Positions 19,701 to 26,796 of a stretch of DNA of 64,000 bases are shown here, one piece after another. Numbering within the stretch: position 1 is the first letter of the stretch; every line of letters starts with the position of its first letter. The stretch lies in NCBI RefSeq assembly GCF_038235435.1, contig NZ_CP151275.1:1798001-1862000 (forward strand). Reading direction: 5' to 3'. The stretch comes from Niveibacterium sp. SC-1 (GTDB taxonomy: Bacteria; Pseudomonadota; Gammaproteobacteria; Burkholderiales; Rhodocyclaceae). A model generated the notes under the pieces. The model was not told the origin of the DNA, did not search any database, and saw only the letters and a program-made list of their open reading frames with translations. Position numbers and translations under genes: made by a program.

Positions 19701-19976
19701 ATGGACGCGCAGGTCTTGTTTGCCTCCAAGCACGATTTGCCTCACGCCCGGACGCTGGTGGTAAGTCTCTCCGACGGATCTGCGCTGCGCATCACCCTTG
19801 ATCAGGGTTTCTCTTGCTGGCGTGTCCAAAGACACCTTGGTGGAGAGCAGCTGCGCTGCAGCTTCCCGTTCGCGGGCTCGGCCGTTGTGCAGGGCGAGGC
19901 GCTCGCAAAGCTGGCGTTGGGGATTCAGGGGCCGAGCCATGGCACCTATGCGCTGATTGACCTATGGGAGCGCTAG
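13701..19976 (+). CDS. druE: Druantia helicase DruE (DEAD/DEAH box, DUF1998)
   Basis: At 2091 aa this is the size of DruE. Superfamily 2 helicase motifs are present in order: Walker A GTGSGKTE (128-135), DEAH (261-264), SAT in FVATSATIGG, and the motif V/VI region EMGVDIGG...QRAGRAGRR. Paired cysteines occur near residue 450 (CADPACSC) and near 1405 (CKRCG...CPDCG). The C-terminal third holds a DUF1998-type cysteine cluster (CAADCPNACQHCLLQF, about residues 1665-1680). DruE is the only component shared by all Druantia types and is thought to drive DNA translocation or unwinding. It follows druH by 15 bp. No truncation or frameshift is seen. Confidence 0.9.
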   Translation: MTSSYFENLIPELATRAERATLGRLGFSNPALRAHLRDVFARQIGSPGSYLGEPVFEATFGWQPAEVSMHQLIGDLLSERTVAAMDRPPGGDDSGYRFPRDAFPYQHQLDAWRHLGAEQPRSVVVTSGTGSGKTECFMVPILDRLAREQEATQQKLVGVRALFLYPLNALIQSQQERLHAWTAGFEKDVRFCLYNGNTPEEVPQHRRNQATNQVIDREMLRASPPPILVTNATMLEYMLVRAQDAPILQASQGKLQWIVLDEAHTYVGSQAAELALLLRRVLHAFGVKASDVRFVATSATIGGDEAARDLQTFLAHLAGLPEDQVHVVSGKRKIPELEAGDDAFGAASLDQLCAVSPTAPAERYTALCANATAKRLRQLFVSESIRARQLRDIVEALGGSSTIAHTDQIKALRWLDLLTSAKSSEGLPFLPLRAHIFHNVLAGLWACADPACSCKKGTALAAEAWPFGMVFMEERQHCDCGSPVFELRSCSDCNTTYLWAARAIDRETSVCRLTHSSAEVEDEFLLDVETADDEASATQDKLIESPLLIANAHGNGHSRLLIDRKTLEIDPEDRSSALELQAYDAVCIDNDETPSLICPDCGGHDGDGHRFFRRAILGAPFLLGEIIPTLLEFCPDFDAIGVAPMALPRRGRRMITFTDSRQGAARIAVKLQQESERNAVRSMIYRRMLQAGRAAGGAEAEEIRNRINAIRRLAGDPAIIDALISSENDRLAALSTPQAVPWRDIVSWLATNESDVCDWAHDYYFRRDPQTFGGATGKEVLASILTMREFARRPKRLNSPETMGLVAVRYPKLDAVKSLPDNACGLTLQEWKDFLKIALDFWVRESTFIDLPDSWRVWGGNKLARKWLMSPKSSDPQSNRYKRWPQCNPKGSHPRLVRLLAYVLKLDPMEPRGRDLIDTLLREAWGALTNGSALLKGSSEGHFLEMEDIAFAPITKGWVCPVTRRVLDTTLRGVTPYLPRKDLSERHAKCRSIEIPLCDVALHDFASEDERLAAIRAWLNTEPGIQILRDEGLWSDLNDRVVEGSRYIRTAEHSAQQSGARLQEYERDFKSGRINLLSCSTTMEMGVDIGGISVVAMNNVPPHPANYLQRAGRAGRRAETRSVALTVCKNNPHDQGVLHNTLWAFQTRIAAPKVSLSSAIIVQRHVNSLLLSHFLKREIAGHGTPEKLDMAWWLLPQGNAPADRFHAWAACFNDLYETAVSGGLRGLIRHTCHEGLVTLSGLAKRAADMVLKHRGEWFAQYDVIQQQLAEFMGPGGNNAAFTALTMQSDRLSKEYLLRDLAAAGVLPGYSFPTDIASLDTLTYSEIVHQNAVQSRSRDDNAFRRRELPSRGIAVALREYAPGAEVVIDGLVYQSRGVTLNWHLPATAQAASEIQKLRRAWRCKRCGSSGTCVSAEKIATCPDCGAAISATDETLFDYLDPAGFAVDICSTPHNDVSEQSYVPVQRPWVDARGQWRPLSNPALGQVRASDSGTVFHYSAGASSTGYAICLHCGRAEPMPSDSKQLPDMFQDQKTGHYKEHRRLRGRDGGENAVCSGSYSHFAIKRDLRLGHESSTDVLEILLYGLDGKPLNDVSVAYSIAVAVRTAVAAMLGIEIDELGCESKPVQLYGDKSGQAIVIYDHGASGYSSSIVDRIDEILRVAYDSLHCAADCPNACQHCLLQFDTRYRLRDLNRYAALAFMGGTWLDSLGLPLEHRYFGDGSRAEWQRLPEAISLVASQAGARSVRLYLHGGSDDWDLPASPIRWHARRWADKPLELVATANALNGLPATEYAALASLLALDGVSLMATSSGPSIGLACAILAEVIFEDGCSVAWATADATVGVPNMQWGEKDSQLLITGRVSQRLAVCQPFALPPPVTPAHIARLDVTNELDGNVQGFGDRFVGSLWRLLGDDPVGSREITGVTYYDRYLKNPLAFALLLETIVAVKHRYSAQWDPASIRLITLATDPTKLPMRHPASVWDDWDTSNDLAEAIQSAFDYCGMDAQVLFASKHDLPHARTLVVSLSDGSALRITLDQGFSCWRVQRHLGGEQLRCSFPFAGSAVVQGEALAKLALGIQGPSHGTYALIDLWER

Positions 19977-19997
19977 ACGAGCAATCGCCAGCAGCCG

Positions 19998-20897
19998 TTG
20001 CGCGCGCTTTGCCTGCGTTCGCTCGCCGGTATGTGGCGCCCAGTTTGGTCTTCGACTTTGTTGGCCGGCACCGGTACGGGGGGCGGATCCAGCGTTGGTC
20101 ATTTGCGCGAGCAAAAACGGGGGAGACTTTTGTATTACTGGTACGAACGACTGGCCGATTCGATCGGCTGCCCAACGGACTTCTACAGGAAGTTCGAGTG
20201 TTTGATGAGAGTCATGGCGCAAAGCGCGCCGGTCCCTGCTGGGGGCGAGTGTCATCTAGCGGGACATATCCGTCATGATCCAAGCCGGTTCGTGTGGGAC
20301 ATTGCCCCGCACCACTTCTGCAAGCCAGGCGTCTACATTTGGGGGGCCTGGGAAGGAGAGGCGGCCCGCGTGCTGTATGTCGGCGAAGCCAAAGGCACGA
20401 TTCAGGAGCGGTTCGAGTCCCGATATCTGGATGAATACCAACTGATCGCACAGTATGGCGACAAACTCAGGCGCCTCCCTGAGCGGTTCCCCACACGCCG
20501 CATCACTGATCGCAATGACTACTACGCCCGGCACTTGGGGGAACGGCCTTCGGACGACAGAGCTACCCGGCTGCCACGAGCTGAGCGCTATGTCAAAGTT
20601 GGACTCCAGAATCTCTGGTACTACGTGATCCCTGCTCCCGACTCCGCGCACGTTCGTCGGGTGGAGCAACACCTAATCGGCGCGGCAAGCGTGTCACTGT
20701 TTCGTCAGTTTCAAAAGGGAGAGAGCGGACCAGAATGGGCGTTTCCGCTCCTCAACCAGACTCATGTATGCGCGAAAAGGGGCAACGTGGTTTGGGCTTT
20801 GCTCCGAGAGGACGTCGACCTTGTTAGGTACTACAAACGCTGGTTGGAGGGAAAAGATACGTGGTGGCCTGAGATGGATCGGCACACTGGGTGCTGA
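19998..20897 (+). CDS. GIY-YIG nuclease-like protein next to Druantia, possibly frameshifted
   Basis: The 299-aa frame contains PGVYIWGAW (the GIY strand, residues 110-118), VLYVGEAKG (the YIG strand, 125-133), an Arg in IQERF and a late Glu in RRVEQHLIG, the order of catalytic elements in GIY-YIG nucleases. The first about 40 residues of this frame read poorly and begin with TTG. An alternative frame opens at ATG 19964, overlapping the druE stop, and reads well through RYVAPSLVFDFVGRHRYGG until about 20115. A one-base shift at the A5/G5 runs near 20107-20117 would join them, giving a protein coupled to druE. A start at ATG 20205 is another option. Confidence 0.68.
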   Translation: MRALCLRSLAGMWRPVWSSTLLAGTGTGGGSSVGHLREQKRGRLLYYWYERLADSIGCPTDFYRKFECLMRVMAQSAPVPAGGECHLAGHIRHDPSRFVWDIAPHHFCKPGVYIWGAWEGEAARVLYVGEAKGTIQERFESRYLDEYQLIAQYGDKLRRLPERFPTRRITDRNDYYARHLGERPSDDRATRLPRAERYVKVGLQNLWYYVIPAPDSAHVRRVEQHLIGAASVSLFRQFQKGESGPEWAFPLLNQTHVCAKRGNVVWALLREDVDLVRYYKRWLEGKDTWWPEMDRHTGC

Positions 20898-20943
20898 CTC
20901 AGCTTAGTCATGAGCTCTGAGTATTCGAAGATCCGGACGGTAT

Positions 20944-20948
20944 CCGAG
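20944..20948. repeat. Left 5-bp target duplication (CCGAG) of the IS3-family element
   Basis: CCGAG directly abuts the left end of the element and is repeated at 22284-22288 directly after its right end. A 5-bp duplication is what IS2-group transposition makes, so the element sits where it inserted. Confidence 0.85.
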
Positions 20949-21005
20949 TGAAATAGCCCCCTGCATCACCGGACACAGTCACCCACTAAACTAGCGGGTA
21001 GGCAT

Positions 21006-21407
21006 ATGACTGTGTTTTTGACTGACACCAAGCAGAACGTGATGGAAGTGTTGAGCGGGCCGGAGCGCCGGCGCAGATGGTCGGCGGACGAGAAGCTGGC
21101 CATGGTTCGAGAGAGCTTCGAGCCCGGGAAGACGGTCTCGATGGTGGCGCGCCAACACGGCGTGAATCCAAATCAGCTATTCCACTGGCGCAAGCTCTAC
21201 CAGGACGGCAGCCTGTCGGCGGTCAGCGCTGGTGAGGAAGTGGTCCCCGCCTCGGAGCTGAGCGACGCACTCAAGCAAATCCGGGAACTGCAGCGACTGC
21301 TCGGCAAGAAGACCATGGAGAACGAGATTCTTCGTGAGGCTGTGGAGGTGATGAAGTCGCGAAAATGGATTGCGCGCTCGCCCTCATTGCCGGGGGACGA
21401 CCAGTGA
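21006..21407 (+). CDS. IS3-family transposase OrfA
   Basis: This 133-aa protein has a helix-turn-helix N-terminal half ([16 protein letters not shown], then [20 protein letters not shown]) and a leucine-rich coiled coil ([21 protein letters not shown]) used for dimerisation. It binds the IS ends and is normally fused to OrfB by -1 frameshifting. It overlaps OrfB by 43 bases; the A4 run at 21362-21365 lies in the overlap and could be the slip site. Intact. Confidence 0.93.
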   Translation: MTVFLTDTKQNVMEVLSGPERRRRWSADEKLAMVRESFEPGKTVSMVARQHGVNPNQLFHWRKLYQDGSLSAVSAGEEVVPASELSDALKQIRELQRLLGKKTMENEILREAVEVMKSRKWIARSPSLPGDDQ

Positions 21408-22252
21408 AACCGGTCTGCGATGTCCTTGGCGTAGCGCGCTCGAACATGACGGCAAAGCTTGCGCGGTCCGCCGACTGGCGTGACCGGCGCACCGCGCGGG
21501 TCACGGATGACGCCGGTCTGGTCGGGGAAATCCGGCTCGCTGTCGCGGATTTGCCCAGCTACGGCTACCGACGCGTCTGGGCGCTCTTGCGTCGGGAGCG
21601 CGAGCGCCAGGGCGCGGCCCCGGTTAATGCCAAGCGGGTCTATCGGGTCATGCGTGAGCACGCCCTGCTGCTCGAACGCAAGCCCAAGCACCCACACATT
21701 GAGCGCCGGCACGATGGACGTGTCGCGGTCGACAACAGCAACCAACGCTGGTGCTCGGACGGCTTCGAGTTCCGCTGCGACAATGGTGAGCCGTTGCGTG
21801 TGACCTTCGCGCTCGATTGCTGCGACCGGGAAGCCATGAGCTGGGTGGCGAGCACGGGCGGATACAGCGCCGACGGGGTTCGAGACGTGATGCTGGCCGC
21901 TGTCGAACAACGCTTTGGCCATGCACTTAAGGCGCCTTCAGAAATCGAATGGCTGACCGACAACGGCTCGGGCTACATCGCACATCGGACGCGGGCATTT
22001 GCGGCACAGATTGGCTTGAAGCCGCTCACCACGCCGGTGAGCAGTCCGCAAAGCAACGGCATGGCCGAGAGCTTCGTGAAGACGATGAAACGCGACTACA
22101 TCGCCTTCATGCCCAAGCCGGACGTGCCGACTGCGATGCGAAATCTGGCCATCGCCTTCGAGCACTACAACGAGTTTCATCCCCACAGCGCGCTCGGATA
22201 CCGCACGCCACGCGAGTTCCGCCGCAGGACCGGTTCATCAACTCAAGGGTGA
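21365..22252 (+). CDS. IS3-family transposase OrfB (DDE integrase)
   Basis: This 295-aa protein has the helix-turn-helix_21 segment ([14 protein letters not shown]) and an rve integrase core with all catalytic residues: first Asp in RWCSDGFEF, second Asp in WLTDNGSGY and Glu in [15 protein letters not shown]. It ends [12 protein letters not shown], typical of IS3 transposases. It is made mainly as an OrfAB fusion, although an ATG exists at 21365. No damage is visible, so the element may still be active. Confidence 0.95.
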   Translation: MDCALALIAGGRPVKPVCDVLGVARSNMTAKLARSADWRDRRTARVTDDAGLVGEIRLAVADLPSYGYRRVWALLRRERERQGAAPVNAKRVYRVMREHALLLERKPKHPHIERRHDGRVAVDNSNQRWCSDGFEFRCDNGEPLRVTFALDCCDREAMSWVASTGGYSADGVRDVMLAAVEQRFGHALKAPSEIEWLTDNGSGYIAHRTRAFAAQIGLKPLTTPVSSPQSNGMAESFVKTMKRDYIAFMPKPDVPTAMRNLAIAFEHYNEFHPHSALGYRTPREFRRRTGSSTQG

Positions 22253-22283
22253 GGCGGTGTCCGGAGTTACAGGGGCAAATCCA

Positions 22284-22288
22284 CCGAG
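22284..22288. repeat. Right 5-bp target duplication (CCGAG)
   Basis: Identical to 20944-20948 on the other side of the IS; together they mark the insertion site. Confidence 0.85.
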
Positions 22289-22467
22289 TAGCCCTTTCGG
22301 GGCCGGACTTGCAATGTTGTGCCGCCGACATGCAACGGCGAAGGGGTACGTCACCTGGCAGTCACTACGCGCGCTGCGCATGAGGAGATGGTCGACGGGC
22401 GGACGGGTGTTTGCCACTCCTTCGGCCGTGCCGGCAGCGAGCCTTTGGGCTTACCCGGGCTGAGTGC

Positions 22468-22803
22468 TTAGCCCTTGAGAACTTCGCCCGATGCCCCGGC
22501 GGAGCCTTGGGAGACAGCTTGCGCTTGGGCGTAGAGGATACGCGCAAGCCCGGCGAAGCCAAGTAGGGCGCCCACTTCGGACAGGGTCGGGTTCGACAGG
22601 CTGAATCGGGCCGCGCCGAAACCGAGGACGTACCCTGCCAGGAGTAGCCCAATCGCGGCAGCATTTTCGCGGCCGAGTTTTCCAGAAAGGTCTTCGACAC
22701 AAGTTAGGTACAGCAGCGGCGCCACGAGCACGAGAGTCGCCAGCCGCGTGACGTCTTGAACCATCGGGGAGAGGAGTAGGGCCTGCAGATCCATCATTCT
22801 CAC
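22468..22803 (-). CDS. Small membrane protein of the ParM/transglycosylase operon
   Basis: This 111-aa protein shows about three hydrophobic segments: LATLVLVAPLLYLTCV, AAAIGLLLAGYVLGFGAA and VGALLGFAGLARILYA. It begins with two in-frame ATGs and lies directly after the lytic transglycosylase reading frame, so it is probably the last gene of a minus-strand operon starting at 25350. I do not recognise the family. Small multi-span proteins beside a transglycosylase and ParM are common in conjugative elements, which suggests, without proof, an envelope or transfer role. Confidence 0.6.
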   Translation of the reverse strand: MRMMDLQALLLSPMVQDVTRLATLVLVAPLLYLTCVEDLSGKLGRENAAAIGLLLAGYVLGFGAARFSLSNPTLSEVGALLGFAGLARILYAQAQAVSQGSAGASGEVLKG

Positions 22804-22812
22804 TGCCTCGCG

Positions 22813-23450
22813 ACTGCGGGAAGGTTCGCATCACCTTGTTGGCGTAGCGCACTCGTTTATCGGCGCTCTTGGCATTGTAAGCACCGACTGCGTTCCAACT
22901 GACCCCAAGCGACCGCATGTTGCCCGCCAGGATCCACGCACCGACGTCCAGGCTGACGCACCCCATCGAACAGGTCTGCGCGCGTGATGCCGTAGCGGGC
23001 CAAGGTCGGGAGCCACACCGAATTAATCTGCATGAGGCCCACATCCTCGCTCCCGTTCCCGTTGCGGTTCGTCGCCCTCGGGTTCAGCGAGCTCTCGGTC
23101 TTGGCGATCGCGTAGAGCAGATAGGGACTCACACCGTGCTTCTGGCCGGCGCTCTCCCACGTACAGGTCGCGTGCTGGGCCGTCGGGGCGCCAACGGTCC
23201 CGGAGGCATTCTGCGGCGGAGGAGGGGAGCCCTTGGGGTGCTGCTTTGTCTTCTTGCCGTAGGCCGGATCGACGTCGACAAAGCCGCCGCCCGTGCCATG
23301 CAAAACCGCGGCGGCAGTCGCTACGTCAGCAGGGGGCGGAGCATTCTCGTCATCTGCCGGCAAGGCGATGATCCCGTCTCCCGCGAACGCACAGAGCGTT
23401 TGAGCGCTCAGCACTGCAACAACCGCGCCCTTGGTCAGTGAGTGAGCCAC
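22813..23450 (-). pseudogene. Lytic transglycosylase (conjugation/VirB1-TrbN type), frameshifted
   Basis: From a GTG near 23450 the frame gives a signal peptide (LTKGAVVAVLSAQTLCAFAG), a Pro/Asp linker, and the SLT domain with the catalytic Glu in AIAKTESSLNPRA and the segment GLMQINSVWLP. After ADLFDG the frame is lost: the continuation CVSLDVGAWILAGN and WNAVGAYNA, conserved in this family, is in the next frame. One extra G in the GGGG run (CCCC at 22961-22964 on the + strand) explains the shift. The second frame stays open to 22451 with no natural stop near 22813, so the end is approximate. These enzymes open peptidoglycan for type IV secretion channels. Confidence 0.75.
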
Positions 23451-23793
23451 CACACCATCCCTAGAGTAGTCACTGCAAACAACCCCTGAGTCAACACGCG
23501 CTCGACCAGGCGGCCGGGTGACACACGGCGCTCGGCTTGGGCGGGGGCGTTGGGCAGGGGAATGGAACGCTTGCCAATGTGAGTACCGGGCACGCAGCCG
23601 GCGTACAGAGTCTCCGTGTAGGCCCAACCCACTTCCTCGAGCGTCTCACCGGGCGTCCCGATGGTGGTATCCGCCATGTAGCGCTCGTAGAGTCCCACGC
23701 GCCCGTCGTCTTCGCCACGCAGCCCGGCCATCACGCTTTGGCGCGAGCTCGCGGCAACATCCATCATCACAAGACCACGATTCATGCACATCA
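23435..23793 (-). CDS. Small hypothetical protein with C-terminal membrane segment
   Basis: This 119-aa protein starts at ATG 23793 behind AGGAG (8 bp upstream). It is mostly soluble, with a C-terminal hydrophobic end (VLTQGLFAVTTLGMVWWLTH) that could anchor it in the membrane. The end overlaps the presumed GTG start of the transglycosylase by about 16 bases, so the two are probably translationally coupled. No family recognised. Position between the ParM partner and the transglycosylase suggests a plasmid/ICE maintenance or transfer operon. Confidence 0.65.
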
Positions 23794-23874
23794 TTCTTCT
23801 GACTCCTGTTTGAGTTGGTGAGGGATCGACACGCCAACCCCTCACCATCACTTCTACAGGCGTTCGTTCCTCTT

Positions 23875-24237
23875 TCAAGCCCGAATCGACAGAGGCCCGA
23901 AGAGCTCGGTGAGATCGTCGGCCGGCAGACTCACCACTGCTTCCACCTCGACCTCCATGGCAGGCGGTTTGGGCTCTTGGCTGGGCTGCGCCAACCGGAC
24001 TCCGGATTGCGGCGACCGTTCGGTCGTCACAGCCACCGGACGCACAGGCGCGCCGGCCACACCGGCGTTCCCCTGCATCAGCACACGGGCACCCTCGCGC
24101 AGCGCCGCCACAATCGCGACCCGCCGGCGAAAGTTGCTCTTCGGCAGTTGCTGAATCCAAGCGAACAGGTCCTCCCCGTCCTCTAGATAGACGCGGCACT
24201 GAAGAAACTTCACTTCATCCTGATCATCGGTCGCCAT
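23875..24237 (-). CDS. Small partner of the ParM-like protein (hypothetical)
   Basis: This 120-aa protein starts at ATG 24237 with AGGAG 7 bp upstream. The N-terminal half (VYLEDGEDLFAWIQQLPK, then RRVAIVAALREGA) looks like a small helical DNA-binding or adaptor domain; the C-terminal half is Pro/Glu-rich and ends DDLTELFGPL. It begins 42 bp after the ParM-like gene. In ParM/StbA systems the downstream small gene often encodes the centromere-binding adaptor (ParR/StbB), so this is the best candidate, but no ribbon-helix-helix signature is clear. Confidence 0.65.
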   Translation of the reverse strand: MATDDQDEVKFLQCRVYLEDGEDLFAWIQQLPKSNFRRRVAIVAALREGARVLMQGNAGVAGAPVRPVAVTTERSPQSGVRLAQPSQEPKPPAMEVEVEAVVSLPADDLTELFGPLSIRA

Positions 24238-24279
24238 GCAAAGTCTCCTGGGCTACGACGCGCTTCAGCGACACGGCGC

Positions 24280-25350
24280 TCACTTCGGGGCGCGCTGCGC
24301 TTCGACCGCGGCCTGCTGCATGAACTGGGTGCCTGCCAGTTGGAAGCCCCGGACGTTCGCGAACACCGGGTTCTTCGCGACGGTGACGTTGTGCTTGGGG
24401 AATTTCTCGCGCACTACATCGAGGAAGAACTCCGCGCCGCCGCCGGCGAGGATGATGTTCTGGATGTCGACCCCGTTGCCGACCTTGGCTGCCAGCACCT
24501 GCATCGACTGGCGAGCCTTCTCGCGGCCCATCGCCACAAACTCAGACCAGCCGGTGAACTCCTGCCCGAAGAAGTGAGGATTCCTGCCATCCCGCAAAGC
24601 GCTGTCGAGCTCCGACAGATCCGACAGCGGCGCACCGATCACCGGCGCAAGCTGGTCCGCAATCTGACGCAGGATCGAAGACATCCCACCGCTATGCGAA
24701 CCAGAGCGGGAGTTCACCATCTTCACGCCCTTGGACACGACCCAGTCCACAGTGAAGTAGCCGGGGTCGATCAGCAGATTCAGCTGACTGCGCATCCGGT
24801 CGTAGCTGCCGTTACCCGTCGAGTAGTCAAGGAACGCGCCGATAGGTTGCGGCACAACCCGGACGTGTTTGACCAGCACTTCGATCGGACGGGCAGTGGT
24901 GGGGTCGTCGGCACGGAAGTCAGGGATGGTGTGAGCCCCGGTCATGCGTTCCGCCAGGCGCTCCGCGAACTGATCGTAGTAGTTGACCGGCAGACCGAGA
25001 ACCAACATGTCGATGACGGGTTGCGCCATGTAATGCAGCGCACCGCGCAGTAGCGCCAGGTAGGTGTCCGACATGGAGTAGTCGCCATCGAGCACACGAC
25101 CGTAGCTCGCATCCTGCGCGAGCTCGGAATCGCGGCCGACCTCGTAGCGCACCCCCTTGATCAAGATCGGTACGGTGTTGCGACGGGCGAACACGCCGCT
25201 ACCGAGGTCGCCCGTCGCTGCGGCCTGGGGCGCCAGCGACGGGAACAGCGAGCAGACGATGGGCTGCCCGTGAGTATGGGAGGCCACGTACTTGGTGTTG
25301 CCGTAGCCAACATCAATGGCGCGCACGATGGGGTGCTTCGTGGAATTCAT
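24280..25350 (-). CDS. ParM/StbA-like plasmid-segregation actin
   Basis: This 356-aa protein has an actin/Hsp70 fold pattern: phosphate 1 motif AIDVGYGNTKYV near residue 10, LVLGLPVNYYDQF near residue 117, phosphate 2 motif LLIDPGYFTVDWV near residue 190, and the adenosine motif IILAGGGAEFF near residue 303. It resembles ParM/StbA proteins including those of PRTRC-type plasmids. Such proteins form ATP-driven filaments that push replicon copies apart. AGGAGG lies about 10 bp before ATG 25350. It is the first gene of a minus-strand operon; the upstream repeats at 25458-25637 could be its centromere/operator. Confidence 0.85.
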   Translation of the reverse strand: MNSTKHPIVRAIDVGYGNTKYVASHTHGQPIVCSLFPSLAPQAAATGDLGSGVFARRNTVPILIKGVRYEVGRDSELAQDASYGRVLDGDYSMSDTYLALLRGALHYMAQPVIDMLVLGLPVNYYDQFAERLAERMTGAHTIPDFRADDPTTARPIEVLVKHVRVVPQPIGAFLDYSTGNGSYDRMRSQLNLLIDPGYFTVDWVVSKGVKMVNSRSGSHSGGMSSILRQIADQLAPVIGAPLSDLSELDSALRDGRNPHFFGQEFTGWSEFVAMGREKARQSMQVLAAKVGNGVDIQNIILAGGGAEFFLDVVREKFPKHNVTVAKNPVFANVRGFQLAGTQFMQQAAVEAQRAPK

Positions 25351-25457
25351 TGGGACACGTCCTCCTGAAGAAGTGACCCGATGGTGCCCGTTCGAAGAGT
25401 TTCAGCTACCCCGCTTTGGGGGCACCCAGACGGCATTTACCTCGGCAAGAGCGCCGC

Positions 25458-25637
25458 TGGACCGCAGGGCGGGTCCAAGATGGATTGCAAGGCGGCGGCA
25501 AACCTGCGGCAACCGTGGCCCACTTACGGTCCAATAGAAAAGGACCGCCGGCTGGACTGCCAGTGCGCCCCGCCTTGGCGGGCAAGCGGACATAGACCTG
25601 CAGTCCATTCGGAAACGGTGCAACTTGGACTGCAAGG
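25458..25637. repeat. Direct repeats upstream of the ParM-like gene (candidate centromere)
   Basis: A motif close to TGGACTGCAAGG recurs: TGGACCGCAGG at 25458, TGGATTGCAAGG at 25481, TGGACTGCCAG at 25553, an inverted copy CTGCAGTCCA at 25598, and TGGACTGCAAGG at 25626. The copies lie 100-290 bp upstream of the ParM start, where parC-type centromere iterons sit in parMRC loci. Spacing is irregular and copies are degenerate, so the call is tentative. Confidence 0.45.
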
Positions 25638-25712
25638 CGCCGTCTGCTTGCCGGGCAACCCGGGGGCAACCTGACCGCAAGGCGCGCCTCTCCAGGGTCG
25701 TGGTTTTCTCAC

Positions 25713-26796
25713 GTGAGCCCCGACGCAGCCCGCGTCACCTTCATGCCCCTGTCTGACCCCACGAAATGCGCTCTATCCGCGCCTCCAACCACCCCTCAAG
25801 CGGGCAAGAAGAGGCGCCTTTCACTCGATGCCAGAGCCCAATTGGGGCTCGCGTTTTCTCATGTTGTTTGGGGAAGTCGGATTCGCGATGGAAGGAGAGT
25901 GACACCGACAACGAGGCATGGTGCGGGCTGGTTGTCCAAAACGGACAGCGAAGCCGCGGGATACATGCAAGTCCGACACGGACAACGATTGACAGGCACA
26001 CGCCAAGACAGCCATCATCCCTCCCGTCTTCTGACCGGCAAGCTGGCGCCGCCAACACAGCACCTCTACCACTTGACCACATTGCCCATCTCGGACGAGA
26101 ACAGCGCAAGTGTTCAGGCCCCGGGGATCTTCATCCTCGGGTCATGCACCCTCCGGGCATCTGCCCAACCCCGACTTTCCCGGCCCTGAGCAATTCAGGT
26201 CCCTGGAGGCGCGTCACTGCGGAGTTCTCGCCGACGCATTCCCCCTCCAGCACACAGCAGCACCCCGACGGCTCGCCCGTCATCTCTCGGCAATTCGCCT
26301 CCGGCTACCACCGGTGTCGCGCGAAGTAGCAGACAAATACCTACCGCACCCCACGCCCCCGGCATTTCGGACGCAGCACGAGGCCAGATCCTCGTGGGCC
26401 CCACCTCTCGGGCCGGCGGCACCCAATCCTCCCCTGGTCGCAGGGGGAGATGGCGAACGGGGGGGTGTGTCGAGATTAAGACCGGTGAATCGATATCTGG
26501 TCGAAGTGCCCATCACGCCCCGTGACCGCAATGGTCCTCGTGATGATTCCCCCCGGGCTGCACCCGGGAAGTTCGCGCAGTACAGAGATAGATCTCAGAA
26601 ATGGGATCTGCGCGAGGCCCGCACATGCTTACGTACCCGCGTCAGTGCCAAGAACTGGGACAGCTCAGCAGCCCCATAAGCGGATTGGTAGCCGCGCTGA
26701 GGAAGGGTCTTGGAGACCGTCGTCGTGACCGTCCTGTGTGGATGGTGACAACGACGGGTCTCTGAGGCAGAGGAGACCACTTGCAGGGAGGCGGAC
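25713..26796. other. About 1.1 kb without a recognisable gene
   Basis: Open frames exist on both strands here (up to about 190 codons) but their translations are Pro/Arg/Ser-rich, lack motifs and overlap each other, as expected by chance in GC-rich DNA. No rRNA, tRNA or transposase is seen. It separates the divergent ParM operon from the integrase/VWA pseudogene and could hold an origin, regulatory DNA or decayed genes. Confidence 0.5.

Larger units (their letters stand above)
20949..22283 (+). mobile_element. Intact IS3-family (IS2-group) insertion sequence, 1335 bp
   Basis: Imperfect terminal inverted repeats are visible. The left end from 20949 reads TGAAATAGCCCCCTG and continues into CCGGACAC (20969-20976). 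The right end, read on the minus strand from 22283, is TGGATTTGCCCCTG and continues into CCGGACAC. The length of about 1.33 kb, the two-ORF structure and the CCCCTG-containing ends agree with the IS2 group. It is flanked by a perfect CCGAG duplication, so it is complete and unrearranged. It separates the Druantia block from the plasmid-type block. Confidence 0.93.

Noticed and set aside
25766..26679. Plus-strand open frames of 187 and 189 codons
   Set aside because: They overlap each other and are Pro/Arg/Ser-rich, with no Shine-Dalgarno or motif.
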